From Phoma sp. XZ068 (taxonomy: Eukaryota; Ascomycota; Dothideomycetes; Pleosporales; Didymellaceae), in assembly GCA_004835665.1 (NCBI GenBank), contig RBKR01000003.1, forward strand, positions 1,364,001 through 1,428,000: DNA of 64,000 nucleotides, given 5' to 3'. Within the stretch, counting starts at the first letter, position 1; every line of letters starts with the position of its first letter. A model generated the notes under the pieces. The model was not told the origin of the DNA and did not search any database. It saw only the letters and a program-made list of their open reading frames with translations. Shown piece by piece: positions 39,795-50,773 of this stretch. Position numbers and translations under genes: made by a program.

Positions 39795-42124
39795 TCATCG
39801 ATCTCGGTCGACATCTTCCGGTGGAGGGCGTCGTTGTAGGCCAGCAGTGTTTCTAACCGCATCAAAGCCTCGCCAAATGACTGTGGAAACAGTGGAGCTC
39901 AAGTCGCGTACTGACGTACTTAACTCGGTGCTTCCGGGTATATCTTGCGCATTTGGCTGGCGCTCTCCACTAGACCAGTTCGCTTCCACATCATCGTCAG
40001 ACTCGGTGCGATAGCTGCTGGGCGCAGAAGCGGATATGGGCAAAGGTCGAGAGGCTGAGGGGGAGTCGTTGCGAGTCTCGGCGGCTTGAATTTGCAGTGC
40101 ATCCACGATGTGTTCATCGTCAGCGAGCCGAGGAGTTGGGGCTGATGGGCTCGGACTGTCCAGGTAGGCTTGTGATAAGGACCGTACAACGTCGCCTTTA
40201 CAGATAGGGCATGTTCGCCTGCGCGTCACAAGCCAAGGCGTACTACATTTGGTCAGCATAATGTCGGCGCGGGAAGGGTGGATACTCACATGCAATCAGC
40301 ATGGAATTCATGACCACATGGTAGACTCATGACCTGGCTGACACCATCCACATACTCCTCGAGACAGACGACACACTCCTTTTGTCGGCCGCCATATCGG
40401 CGTCTCCATTCGGCTAGACCGGTTTCGCGTTTCTCCTCTTCCCGGTCACGGCTTGAGCGTTGAACAGAGGACGACGTCGCAGGCACTTCAGGCTCGTCTC
40501 GCGACATCGAACGAGATGGCGACGGCATGGGTTGAGAGGAAGACCGTTGTAGTAGAGGGGTGGTGGGAGTCGCTGCTTCAGACGTAGACGATTGGGACGA
40601 CGATGAGTCGCTTATGGTGTGGTAGGTCCGAACAGGAAGGCGCTCAACGACTGACTTGGGCGCTCTCCAGCGTCGGCGCCTTATACGAGATCGAAGTAGC
40701 AGCAGAGCATATACCACGGAAAGAGTTACAAGTGGACTGACAACAAGAACAAGGAGAGTGTCGAAGAAGGGGCTGGAGGACACATTGGTGGGAGTGAGTG
40801 TCACCCACAGGCCTTCGTGTGGTTGCGTGTCGCCAGGATTGGTGTCAAGCTTTTGACCAGTAGCGCTGGAGATGGATGTGACACTCCTCCGGCTTGTTCC
40901 AAGCCAGGAGCGCCAATGCATCTTGTGTTCGCTGTTCGGCGCAGTGTACTTAGACTCAGCTTTGTAACCATTGCTGCTTATCGCGGACGAGGATGATGTC
41001 GGGGTGGACGTCAAAGATGCGGCAAGGGTCGTTGTGGGCAGATTGCGAAACTTGGGGTCTCGCCAATCATCCTCGCCAATCCTGAAGGTGTCTGTCGGCT
41101 GCTCTTTCGCACTGACGAGTCCGAGTGTGGATAGTAGTGAATGCAGCCAACCTTTGCCAGGAGAGTCTTCCTCAATAGGCCCAAGAGGGCCATCCTGACT
41201 GCCAGCGGATGAAGTTGACTCAAATCGAGTCGTTGTACCAGTCGATGTGGGCTTGTTCTGTTGACCAAGCCGGTTGTCAGAAGGGAGAACGCCCGATAGT
41301 GTCTTTCCGGATGGTAAGAGAGACGAGAGTAGGTGGGCGGTAGTATGCGAAGTGAACAGGGACGGGATGGTGACGTTGGATGTGTCGCCCCTAGCATACA
41401 TCCGTATCAGACCTCCACCGCGCACATCGTCGCCCACGATGACAGCGACACCGCCACGTCTTTGTGCCCACTCCACCTTGGCCAAGAAGCCACAACCTCC
41501 TCGTTTGAGCAGTACCACCTTTCCTGCAATCTCGGCGCTTTCTTGGAGTGACTGGATATCGGCGTGGTCGGAAGAGTGCCGTGTGCTCTGGTCGAAAGGC
41601 TGGTGGAGGTGGTCGTCGGTGCCATCGTCTGTAGACAGTGCTTCTGTCTCCTCTTCCACGACAGCGCTCCTGGGCTTGTCCTTCTTTTCAGCTAGCGGTC
41701 CCGTCCTCCTGCTTTTAACGTTAGACGTTGGCTTTGGAGCACGTGCGAGGCCCTCGCTGCCCCCATCCCATCCGGGTATGTCGCTGCAGCCCAGCTCGCC
41801 TTTGCTCAGGGCGTCGTCGCCAAAGCCACTGCCAATCCAGAGTGGACCGCTTAGTCCATCGCTTGGCAATGCTGGCCCAAACGCCGCAGGCCGGGCGAGG
41901 AAGAAGGTCGAGTTGTCGTCTGTGAGGCTTATGATGGCGGACGGAGGGAAGAGCGAGCCTGGCGACGTGAAGGAGAAGAGGGCGTTGACGCTGGACTGTT
42001 TCTGCGCATGTGACGCTCCCTCGAGCTTTTGATCGTTCTGCGCGCCCAGGCTAACATAGAGGAGGAGCGTGACGGCGAGCAAGCTCGTGGTCAGCGACAG
42101 GAGGAGTCGCAGCAGGCGGGGCAT
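39795..42124 (-). CDS. PA-TM-RING E3 ubiquitin ligase
   Basis: Two exons on the minus strand (42124-40290, 40242-39795; 47-nt intron) give about 760 residues. A signal peptide or anchor comes first (LLRLLLSLTTSLLAVTLLLYV). A lumenal protease-associated (PA) domain follows at about 205-290, with VVLLKRGGCGFLAKVEWAQR, VAVIVGDD and IPSLFTSH. A TM helix lies near 470 (LLVLVVSPLVTLSVVYALLLL) followed by RSRIRRRR. The cytosolic RING-H2 reads CVVCLEEY, LPCGHEFHADC, then across the intron ITPWL and CPICKG. The tail is Ser-rich. The order PA-TM-RING is that of RNF13/GRAIL and plant RMR proteins, which ubiquitinate membrane or endosomal substrates. The open frame extends 114 codons further upstream, but the signal sequence marks 42124 as the start. 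Confidence 0.9.
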
Positions 42125-43272
42125 GCTGGCGATGTACGGCGGGCTATTGTGGAAGGGAAGGGGAGGGTTCTGGACGAGAGCAGCAAGGTATGCTGGGCTC
42201 TGTGTTGGTTCACGGCATCCGGTGTTGTCTGCAAAGGCGCGCCGTGAGTGGATGCAGCGGCTCGTGATAGTGGTCAATGACGATGACGAGGCTTGGGCAC
42301 GCGGGGAAGCACGGATTCGCTGGGACAGGTGAGATGGGGTGACTGCACAGCAACGCAACAACAAAAAATGGCCAACACGCGTAGAGGAACCAAGGTGGAC
42401 AACAGGAATATTGCTATGCAAGGACGTGCGTGAAGGGAAAGAGACTAGAAGGTAGCAGCCAAGCAAACAACCGCCTGTCGTGCCCGCTTCGCCGCGCTCG
42501 TGAGGCGGGCCGGCGCTGGGGCCAAGCGAGACTCCTCATTCAGGGCAGCATGCTTCCGGCATGTTACTCGCTCCACTTCACACCAGCACCCCGCAGCATG
42601 CTTGGGGTTAACGTATAGATTGCGACTGAAACACAGGCTCGGTACATACCGCTGTTATGGCCGAACGCAGGCTGCGGTCTCGTACCATGTCACTGACAAC
42701 AGGCTGTTCCTGCCCAATACACCTCCAGGACCAGTGCACTGGCGAGACATCATACGAGCCACTACTCATGTCGCAGCTATTCCCTGCACCGTTGTCACTT
42801 CTGCAGATCTCGATAGTACCTTCATGCAATTCTCTGGAAAGCAGCAAGTTCGAAGACGGCCTTCCTATGAACAGACCTTGCCCGTGGGTTGCCAGCTGCT
42901 GTAGCTTCCATATACGTGTTTGTGACTTCCACATATTGCGTTCTTGACCACGACAGTGCCGTTAACGGCGTGGCTTCTTCTCTCCTTCTTGTATCTTCAC
43001 CACTCCACATCTCGATCCATCTCGATTCATCTCCTACAAATTCTTTCAGCACCCTGTCCAGCATCATACCCTTATCCTAGTCTTACCACACCTCGACTTT
43101 TGCCCAAGCCTACCTGTAGCATCACTTGTCTCACCTCAAGAGTGTCTACTGTTGCATACGCTTTCAGCAACACTTCCACACCACCTATTAGTATCCACGG
43201 AGCGAGCCGCAGTTATGAACAGCACACGCCGGTACCTAGCCATCGGCAGACAGCTTCAAGGTCTTGCCAGGA
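42125..43272. other. Divergent promoter region RING ligase / aquaporin
   Basis: 1.15 kb between divergent genes. The RING-gene frame stays open to 42466 without domain content. A long pyrimidine-rich stretch with many CA and TC steps lies at ~42960-43150, just upstream of the aquaporin. No separate gene recognised. Confidence 0.5.
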
Positions 43273-44553
43273 ATGAAGCCAACGTATACTGAGGATCCGA
43301 GCCGTCCTGGTGAGAGGCGGGCACTCGCATGGCTTCCAAACAGAACACGCCATCTCCTCATTGCCTTCTTGGGCGAACTAATTGGCACATTTCTGTTCCT
43401 GTTCTTTGCCTTCGCAGCAACACAAACCGCCAACAATCTTCTTGGTAATCGGGCCATGAACATTCAGACCCTGATGTACATTTCACTGGCCTTTGGATTC
43501 TCCCTCGCGGTCAATGTCTGGGTGTTCTTCCGTGTCAGTGGAGGTCTCTTCAACCCTGCCGTAAGTCATCAACCCACACCTCTCCTTGTGTTCGACCAGT
43601 GATCGCTATACGCTTTCTAGATTCTTGTCAACAAGACTAATTCGTCACTGAAGGTTACCGTTGCGATGGCGCTCATCGGCGCTGTCCCTTGGCTCAAGGC
43701 TGCACTGCTCATTCTTGCTCAGTTGTTGGGTGCCATGGCCGCCGCTGGCCTTGTGTCAGCGACCTTTCCAGGGCCACTCACTGTTCGCACACGCCTTGGT
43801 GCTGGGACATCAATTACTCGTGGTGTATTCATCGAAATGTTCCTGACTGCTATGCTGATCTTCTGTATCTTCATGTTGGCAGCCGAGAAACACAGGTCAA
43901 CGTTCATCGCCCCTATTGGTATTGGCCTGGCTTTATTCATTGCTCTGTTGGCTGGTAAGTAGACCCGATCAGAGCCTTTTGCCTCCTAAAGCTAAAAGAG
44001 ATAGGTGCTCTTTACACTGGAGGGTCACTCAACCCAGCACGTTCGTTCGGTCCTGATGTTGTAGCCAAACGCTTCGACGGTTATCATTGGATCTACTGGG
44101 TAGGACCACTTCTCGGCGCTCTTCTCGCCGTGCTGCTATACCGTCTTCTCAAAGTACTTGAGTACGAGACTGCCAACCCCGGCGCTGACGGCGATGGTCG
44201 CCACGAAGATCAGTACGAGCTGAGAGGGACTTCAGGCCACCACGAGGAACGTGATACGAGTACGTCAGACCGCCACCTCACGTACAGACCAGCGCACTGA
44301 TAACATAGCCCGCGGCCATGGCGCTACTGATGGCGCTATTGATGGCATCTCCGATGAGGTAGACTTTGCAGCTCGAATTCGTACAGCAAGGCACGGACCC
44401 CACCACAACGCTGCTCTCCACAACCAGACTGAACCTACTGCGATGCCAAACCTTAAGCCTGTCTTCCACCCGGGTCATGATGGCCATCAATCCCAGGTCG
44501 GCTCTGATCGCGGCTATCGCAACGGCCCTAGCGTTGAGTCTGGCTCATCGTAG
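43273..44553 (+). CDS. Aquaporin / major intrinsic protein
   Basis: Water or small-solute channel with six TM helices. Four exons (43273-43560, 43654-43954, 44005-44259, 44309-44553) give about 362 residues. The two pore half-helices carry the hallmark Asn-Pro-Ala: GGLFNPA ending exon 1 and continuing VTVAMAL in exon 2, and GGSLNPARSFGP in exon 3. The Arg after the second NPA is present, and the aromatic/arginine filter region (HWIYWVGP) looks like an orthodox water channel rather than a glycerol channel. The cytosolic C-terminus (~110 residues) is long and polar. The four exons join in frame with GT..AG introns of 93, 50 and 49 nt. The TAG at 44551 is followed by another 62 open codons of coding-like composition, so the annotated end may not be the true one. 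Confidence 0.88.
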
Positions 44554-45023
44554 TCTGGCAGTACCAACTCTTTTTCCTCCTCAGTCACGTTCACATCCGC
44601 TTCGTCATCCACTCTACGATCTGAAAAAGAAGAGGAAGATGGACAGCCGTCAAAGAAGCGCGGGCCCCTTGATGGCCACATATATTACCCGTGTTGTTGG
44701 CTCCCTGGCTTCGTTTTGAGAGCCATTTTCTGTCCCGGCTAGCGTTGTCAAGGACTGGGATGTGGGGTCTGCACGCAACATCGGTGGTGAGTTGATCATA
44801 CAGAAGTTTGTGCTGAAGTGGGCTTTCTATACCACGAAGCAATACCTCAGGGATTCATTACTTTCATTGACTTTGCTCCTATAACTTTTCACACGTGACA
44901 CTCCATTTCAAAATTACATACACTGTCATTGAGGTTGATGGCTTAGTTGCCCACAATAACGACCAGCAAGTCAGTCCAGCGGGCAATCGGTAATTCAGCC
45001 ATCTTTTACGCCCGCCTTGCCTC
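44554..45023. other. Intergenic between aquaporin and single-pass membrane protein gene
   Basis: Convergent 3' ends. The first ~190 bases stay open in the aquaporin frame after its stop and have coding-like composition (see findings). The remainder shows no gene. Confidence 0.5.
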
Positions 45024-45791
45024 TCAAGTACCTCTCCCCAGTTGGAGATTAGCTTCACTGGGTACGAATGTGCGGTTACCATCGTAGTCTGAACCCAGAT
45101 GCAAGCGCGTCCATGCAGCGTCCGCCCCCCACATGTGACAGGAGTTACGGCAGCTCGGAAACGGCGTCGGACCAATCGAGACTGAGTAATCTGACATCGC
45201 TGCTGTATTGACTGGAGTATTGTTTGTAATGTCGTTGGTAGACTCACGGGATTCTGGCGGCGGTGCTGAATTGACTGGGTTTTCTTGCGAATGAGAGCTG
45301 TCTCTCGATGGTGGTGAAGTTATTCTGGCGCTTGGGTGGCGGGAGGGGTCATCGATGTCATCGAGATATTGGTGGTATAGGCCAGTGACTCGCAGTGCGT
45401 GTCGTGGTGGTGCGGTTAGAGGAGGAGAGGCACGAGAAGCGGTGGTTCTGTCTTGGAAACGCGAGGTAGAGGGTTGCAGCGCAGGGGGTGAGTGGCCATG
45501 AAGTGTGGGTGATGCTGTGGCAAACGGGATTGCGACGGTATTAGGGTGTGTTGCGGCGTGGGTGGTCGCTTTGGGTGTAGTGGGTCCAGCGCTTTCGCGC
45601 CGTGCATCAGTGTTCTTCGGCTTCTTGTGGTAGAGTATTACTAGCATTAGTAGGGTGAGGCAGGCTAGTGTCGCGCTGATGGCGATGGGGATAGCTTGGC
45701 TGCTGAGAGTATATTTCGATTTCAAAAGGGCTGCTGGAGATGCCAGCCAGATGACTGGCAGGTCGTTGTTGCTTGAGAGTTGCGAGGTCAT
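45024..45791 (-). CDS. Single-pass membrane protein of unknown function
   Basis: Single-exon frame of about 255 residues from an ATG at 45791. A short N-terminal segment (~30 residues) precedes one TM helix (AIPIAISATLACLTLLMLVI) followed by the basic stop-transfer YHKKPKN. The rest is a Ser/Thr/Pro-rich, disordered cytosolic tail with arginine-flanked serine motifs (RRESAG, RDSSHSQ) that look like phosphorylation sites. It ends about 130 bases from the TOK channel gene in tandem orientation. No domain recognised. The frame continues open upstream to a GTG, so the N-terminus is uncertain and an upstream exon is possible. Confidence 0.55.
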   Translation of the reverse strand: MTSQLSSNNDLPVIWLASPAALLKSKYTLSSQAIPIAISATLACLTLLMLVILYHKKPKNTDARRESAGPTTPKATTHAATHPNTVAIPFATASPTLHGHSPPALQPSTSRFQDRTTASRASPPLTAPPRHALRVTGLYHQYLDDIDDPSRHPSARITSPPSRDSSHSQENPVNSAPPPESRESTNDITNNTPVNTAAMSDYSVSIGPTPFPSCRNSCHMWGADAAWTRLHLGSDYDGNRTFVPSEANLQLGRGT

Positions 45792-45920
45792 GGAGTTTTT
45801 CGACCGTGGTATAACAGTTGTTGACTTGAAAACGCATGGCGGGAGTTTCACAGCGAGTGGTAAGATGTGGTACTTGTTTATGGTCTAATAGTAACAGTGA
45901 ATGCAAGGCGTTTACACTCT

Positions 45921-48049
45921 TCATGGATCAACGCCCTTACGTGCTCGCCTCCGGGCTTCTGCAGCGTCAAATGTCCGTCCTGAAGACTCTCCAGAGTTAC
46001 CATCCGCATCTGAATCTTGCTTGCTATGCCTGAGCTCGTCCATCGAGATCGGTGGCGGTGCCCTTCTCTTCGCAGGATCAGGGTTGCTCATTTTCCGCAT
46101 CTCCATCTGTAGTCGAGCAGACAGTCTTCGAAGAAGCCATTGCGCTTCGCTCGCATTACCCATCAGCGGACTGCGGATACCCAGCCAACTCCATGCTTGC
46201 TCATCGCCATCGTCTGCGGTGCCGAGATCAGGTGTTGAGCTGTTGTCGTGCTTATGGTGAATCTGAGCTCGGCGATGAACAGAACGGTCATTCTCATCTT
46301 GACCAAGTAGTCGAAGGTAGTATGCCCACTCGGAGTAGCTGTACTGCCGTGGTGGAGATGCATCGACATCCTTCATCAACTGTCGAATCTCCTTGGAGAG
46401 GACAAAATGGTAGAAGTGCACGTCTCGCATCAGCTTATCGCCGTGTTCACCGGCTTCTTCAGCCAGGTCAAGTTCTTCTTCCTCCATGTGACATCGTAGC
46501 CTGTCCATCATGTGCCTCACAGAGGCGCCTGGGTCAGCCTGTTGAGAGTCTTCGCTGTACACCTTCCTCATCCGCTTTGCACCAATCCTTAATGTAGACA
46601 TGAGACCTTCCTCGTCTGGCAGGAGGGTCAGAGAACCGAGCCATATCGTAAAGTCTTTGAACTCCTTAATGATCGTGTCGCCCATGTTGCTGATGAGAAT
46701 GGTGAGCGTGGGTACGGCCAGCAGACTCCAGAACACGAAGAATGACTTTCCGGCATTTGACTGCGGGACGAGATCACCGTATCCAATTGTCAGTAGCGAA
46801 GTGTACGCAAAGTACAGACCCGAGAAGTAGGTCCAGCCTTGCGGCTTCTCAGCGAACATGAAGACTAGAGCCCCGAGAAACCACAATAGCATCGCCGCTA
46901 TTGATGAGATAGCAAGTGATGTGTACCGACGGTTCCTTTCTGAGAGCTCTTGTATCCTTCGCATGACACGAAACTCCTGTTCTCTCTTTTGAGTCTCAGA
47001 TAGCCCCTTCTGAAAGTACTCCATCTTTGAGAACCAGCCCAGTGTGATGGTCCTTGTTTTGTCGTTGTATGAAGCGAGGACTCTCTCCCTCTTTATCTCT
47101 GTGAATCGCGCAGCCATCTTCTGCTTCCCGTGCTCGAGGATGAGCGATCTGATAGAGCCAATGACCAAACCAACTGTGACCAGCCCGCCAATAGCATAAG
47201 GGAATAACAGCGAGCGGGCGGTGTGGGTTGTGGGAACGAATTCGCCCCCGATACCAACAGTGAGCAGAGTGAAGTCTGCATAAAATACTCCATCAAGGAA
47301 ATTCCAGCCTTCAACTTCTGCAAAGATCAATGCGCCCAAAAGGAGGTAGAACATGAAACCGATGGTCTGTAGCATGAGCGTCCTTTGGCTGGGAGACAGC
47401 CTGAATTCCTTGGGGTAGCGGCCCTTGTATGCACCATAGATAGTGAACACCATCAGCGAGGCAATGATGAAGTACAGGCCGGAAGCGATCATTGCATAGT
47501 AGTAGGCCTGGCTTAGCGCATGTTCCTGTCGTGGTTCCAATCGAAAGACCGAGGACGAGGCCACGCCAACTAGAGCCATGAGGAGTAATGATGCTGTGTA
47601 GAACCCAACTACTGTGATTGGTTGGGCAACTGCAAAAGATACCCTCCGAGCCATGTTAAGCAGCAGGGCCATGTTCGCTGCAAGAGCAAAGACTAAAGAG
47701 ATGGAGTTAACGGCGATCAGCCACTTTGGATCCTGGACTGTAAATCCGTGACCTTCGTCACTTCCTGGTGGAATGTAAACCCTCCATTTCTCAGGAAGCG
47801 CGCAGATGCTGAAGGCGTTTGCCATGGGACCGAAGGTGCCAGCTATCAATGGGCATGCTGTGGATGCAAACCACCAACGACTACAACGATCAGTCAGGAT
47901 ACAACATAGTGCATAGGTGCGTACCCAGGCTTCAGAAATTCTTGTTCTTCCTCTTCAGCTTGCTCCTTGTCTTGATCATATTGTGTGTTGTTTGCTTCGA
48001 CATCTTCCGCTGCCTGTGTTGTAGGCTTATCGAGGCCTGGATCGTTCAT
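45921..48049 (-). CDS. TOK1: TOK-type outward-rectifying potassium channel
   Basis: Fungal eight-TM, two-pore potassium channel of the plasma membrane. Two exons (48049-47925, 47880-45921; 43-nt intron) give about 694 residues. Exon 1 codes an acidic cytosolic start (KEQAEEEEQEFLKP). After splicing comes the family opener GRWWFASTACPLIAGTFGPM. Four TM helices precede the first pore (TLLTVGIGGEFVP), and a long charged loop with KRERVLASYNDKTRTITLG separates the halves. The second pore is canonical (SLLTIGYGDLVP), followed by the inner helix FFVFWSLLAVPTLTILISNM. The C-terminal tail (~250 residues) is cytosolic and largely polar. Pore 1 has GIGGE where GYGD or GxGD is usual. The start at 48049 was preferred to an in-frame ATG at 48124 because the extra 25 residues look random. 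Confidence 0.92.
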
Positions 48050-48526
48050 GATGTATGTGTCGCGTTGTGCAAAACGCAAAGCAACTTGGAGGCATGTCTT
48101 TCCTGAAAATGAATTGCAGATCAATAGCTGGAGCCACTGCCATAATCAAGTCCAGGACAACCAAGCTGGGGGTCTGCCGCATGGTCGAAATGACCAATGA
48201 CGTAGTGCGCTAACCGCGTCAACTTGGACTCTTTCAGACGTCTCAAAGGGCTGCGGTAACCAATCGGTCCAGGATTTAGTGCACCCAAAACAAACTTGGA
48301 TGTTGCGAATTATCGCCAGACCCTGTTGTCCGCTGATCTTGATCTGTGGAGGTGGACTGTAGAGAAAGCTTATCACGATCAAGCCTGGGCACGTGGTTTC
48401 GCGTTTTCGTGAATACCCCACCCAGTAATTGCTTCTCACTTAACATCCACGACGCTATGGACGAACGAAGTTGCACAACAACCACGAGACGATCCCTGCC
48501 AATATTTGACATCTACATCAACCTAG
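48050..48526. other. Divergent promoter region TOK channel / RRN9
   Basis: 477 bases between divergent starts; no gene, RNA or repeat recognised. Confidence 0.5.
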
Positions 48527-50458
48527 ATGTCGTTGTTTGGTGGTGACAGCAGCGCGCCACCGACCGAATCCGAATACGAATCTGGATCAGATAATCCACC
48601 TTCCTCCGTCGAGCAACTACCGCCCATCACAAGCTTGCAAAGCCCTCCAAGCGCGCAGGATCCCTATGCTGCGCTTGACAAAGACGGATCTGCAGGAAAA
48701 GATGCAGCTCAGGAGCTAGCTGGTAATGACGCAGACACCGAAGAATCCGACGATAACGAGCCAGAACGACCAAACCGATTCAAAGGTCCACCGCAGACAT
48801 GGAAAGGCTACACCGCAGTAGACCGCCACATTGCTGAGTCGCTTCAGCAACTCGAAGACTCCGATCTTGCCGCCCACCTCTACAATGCGCATGCTTTGAA
48901 GCGCCGCGTGCGCAAGCCTGCTACAGAACTCTCAACGCTCAACAACTGGCAGAACAAAGATGCCTGGCTGAAGCAAGGGACGGAACTGCAGTATACAGAT
49001 GCTGCAGGACAATTACAAACGGACTTGATCCCCGCAAAGGACTGGACGGCGTGGCCGTTACCTCCAGCCTCGCTCTACACTCTCGCCAACGGGTTCAGAA
49101 GGGCTGTAACAGCACCAGAAGAGAACGAGTGGGTCATTGGAGGCAGCGGGACACAAGACGCGGGAGAGGAACTGAAAGATGAGATGTTGGGTCTGTTCTT
49201 ACGGCTAGCGAAGGACAGTTGGAATGCAAAAGATTCTCAAGATGGTGGCCAGCGACGCGCAAAGACGAGGGCGCAATTACGAGCAAAGTCTAGTTCACAG
49301 AGTGTTCGATCTGATGTCGAAATGAAAGATGGCAGTGGAGACGAGTCGGAACCTGGCCAAGGAAAGGACACTCAAGAGCGGGGAGCTAAGCGTGGTAGAA
49401 AACCTCAGGTGGTTGTGGACACCAAGCCAGCTGTTCTCGCAGACGACGCGAAGGCTCAAAGGCTATTGCGTCCAGTAATTGCTTCTATGCTCGACCAGCT
49501 GGATGAAGTTGTGCTAGCTTTGCAACGGACTCGCCTGAATCATTTTGGCCGCGCAGGTTTTGGCGAAGGATCGTCTCAGAGCGAGTTTACGACAGACGCA
49601 GAAACAACAGAGCGAGATTCTCGTTCGAGATCGCAGTCTCGAGCAAAGAGTGCAGCTCGAAGTAAGCCAGGATCATGTCAGCCGTCGCGTCCTTCATCTG
49701 CTCGCGCCAGTCACGCTCCGAAATCACCCAAAAAGCATTTGAACCCCGCAGGCGAGCCTGAAGACAGCGACTCTACTTCTGACTACGGCGCACAATTTGA
49801 CAAAGAAGACGCTTTCAATGCGGATGCGTCCCATAGCCCTACAATGCGGAAGCGGAGAAGGTCTGAAAGCACAATGAACGAAAATGATGTTTCGAACACA
49901 CGCGATTGGTCACGCGCCGGCCTGATGGATTGGAGCGAAGTACTCGGGATAGCAGCTGTGAAAGGCTGGAACCAACAGGCGCTCGCGCGAACAGCACAGC
50001 GCTGCTCAGCCCTGTTTGGAGAGGGTATGTCATTCATGCCCTTTCCCGAAGACCCTGCCACAAAATCTACTACCGACCCGATACACTACACCCCTTCCAC
50101 CGTACCTCCTCCGACCAGTTTGCACTCAACTTCTGCCCGTCCCACAAAGCGACCATACTTCCAGTCAGGCGCGATTCGCTGTCCACACAGTGACTGCAAT
50201 GGCCATTACAAGGACTTTCGTTTTTCATACCGTGTTATTGAGCATTGCATAAGGCAACACGGCTATGACCCTCGACAGAACGACTCTGACAACGAAGAAA
50301 GAACACACGGAGGTGTTCACATAGACGGATTTTTACAGCCAATTACGGCAAAGCAAGGATGGCTGGGGCGTGGGAGGTCGAAGGCTGGGGGCAAGAAGAG
50401 GAAGACTGACACAGATCTCGCGGACCCTGCTGATGCAGCCACCACAATTGAAGAATAA
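48527..50458 (+). CDS. RRN9: RNA polymerase I-specific initiation factor Rrn9
   Basis: Component of the upstream activating factor (UAF) that recruits Pol I to rDNA promoters in the nucleolus. Single exon, 643 residues. The acidic, Ser-rich start (ESEYESGSDNPPSS) leads into the Rrn9 domain at about residues 82-130: RPNRFKGPPQTWKGYTAVDR, IAESLQQLEDSDLAAHLYNA and HALKRR. The centre is charged and disordered with several Arg/Lys nuclear-signal-like stretches (KRGRKPQ). An RS-like stretch (RDSRSRSQSRAKSAARSK) and the segment RKRRRSES follow. Near the C-terminus IRCPHSDCNGHYKDF with HCIRQHGYD forms a C2H2-like zinc finger. That finger, together with the WSEVLGIAAVKGWN helix, is typical of Pezizomycotina Rrn9 and absent from yeast. 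Confidence 0.82.
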   Translation: MSLFGGDSSAPPTESEYESGSDNPPSSVEQLPPITSLQSPPSAQDPYAALDKDGSAGKDAAQELAGNDADTEESDDNEPERPNRFKGPPQTWKGYTAVDRHIAESLQQLEDSDLAAHLYNAHALKRRVRKPATELSTLNNWQNKDAWLKQGTELQYTDAAGQLQTDLIPAKDWTAWPLPPASLYTLANGFRRAVTAPEENEWVIGGSGTQDAGEELKDEMLGLFLRLAKDSWNAKDSQDGGQRRAKTRAQLRAKSSSQSVRSDVEMKDGSGDESEPGQGKDTQERGAKRGRKPQVVVDTKPAVLADDAKAQRLLRPVIASMLDQLDEVVLALQRTRLNHFGRAGFGEGSSQSEFTTDAETTERDSRSRSQSRAKSAARSKPGSCQPSRPSSARASHAPKSPKKHLNPAGEPEDSDSTSDYGAQFDKEDAFNADASHSPTMRKRRRSESTMNENDVSNTRDWSRAGLMDWSEVLGIAAVKGWNQQALARTAQRCSALFGEGMSFMPFPEDPATKSTTDPIHYTPSTVPPPTSLHSTSARPTKRPYFQSGAIRCPHSDCNGHYKDFRFSYRVIEHCIRQHGYDPRQNDSDNEERTHGGVHIDGFLQPITAKQGWLGRGRSKAGGKKRKTDTDLADPADAATTIEE

Positions 50459-50773
50459 GAGATGTGGATATATACCCCATAGAAGCGTCGGAGCACAAAT
50501 GAACATCTGAACAGATATTACAAGGCTCATGTCTTGGTGAACAACCGCCGACGTTAACCCCACATTTTCCGGGAGCTAATCTAGCGCGCATCCCACGCGT
50601 CTACCCGACGCGACGGGACGTTCACACAGTGCTGCTCATATGTGGTAGCCACAAGCTGCCATTGTTGGCCGTTCATAGTTGTTAATTGTCATATGTTCTG
50701 TATTCCCTCTCGTACATACTTTCCATCCCCATAGCTGTAATTTAGCTGCTAGGTTAAATGACCTCATACGAAG
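50459..50773. other. Intergenic between RRN9 and PIF1-like gene
   Basis: 315 bases; no gene seen. It must contain the RRN9 3' end and the helicase promoter. Confidence 0.5.

Noticed and set aside
42125..42466. 114-codon N-terminal extension of the RING ligase
   Set aside because: A signal/anchor sequence begins at the internal ATG at 42124; the upstream part has no conserved character.
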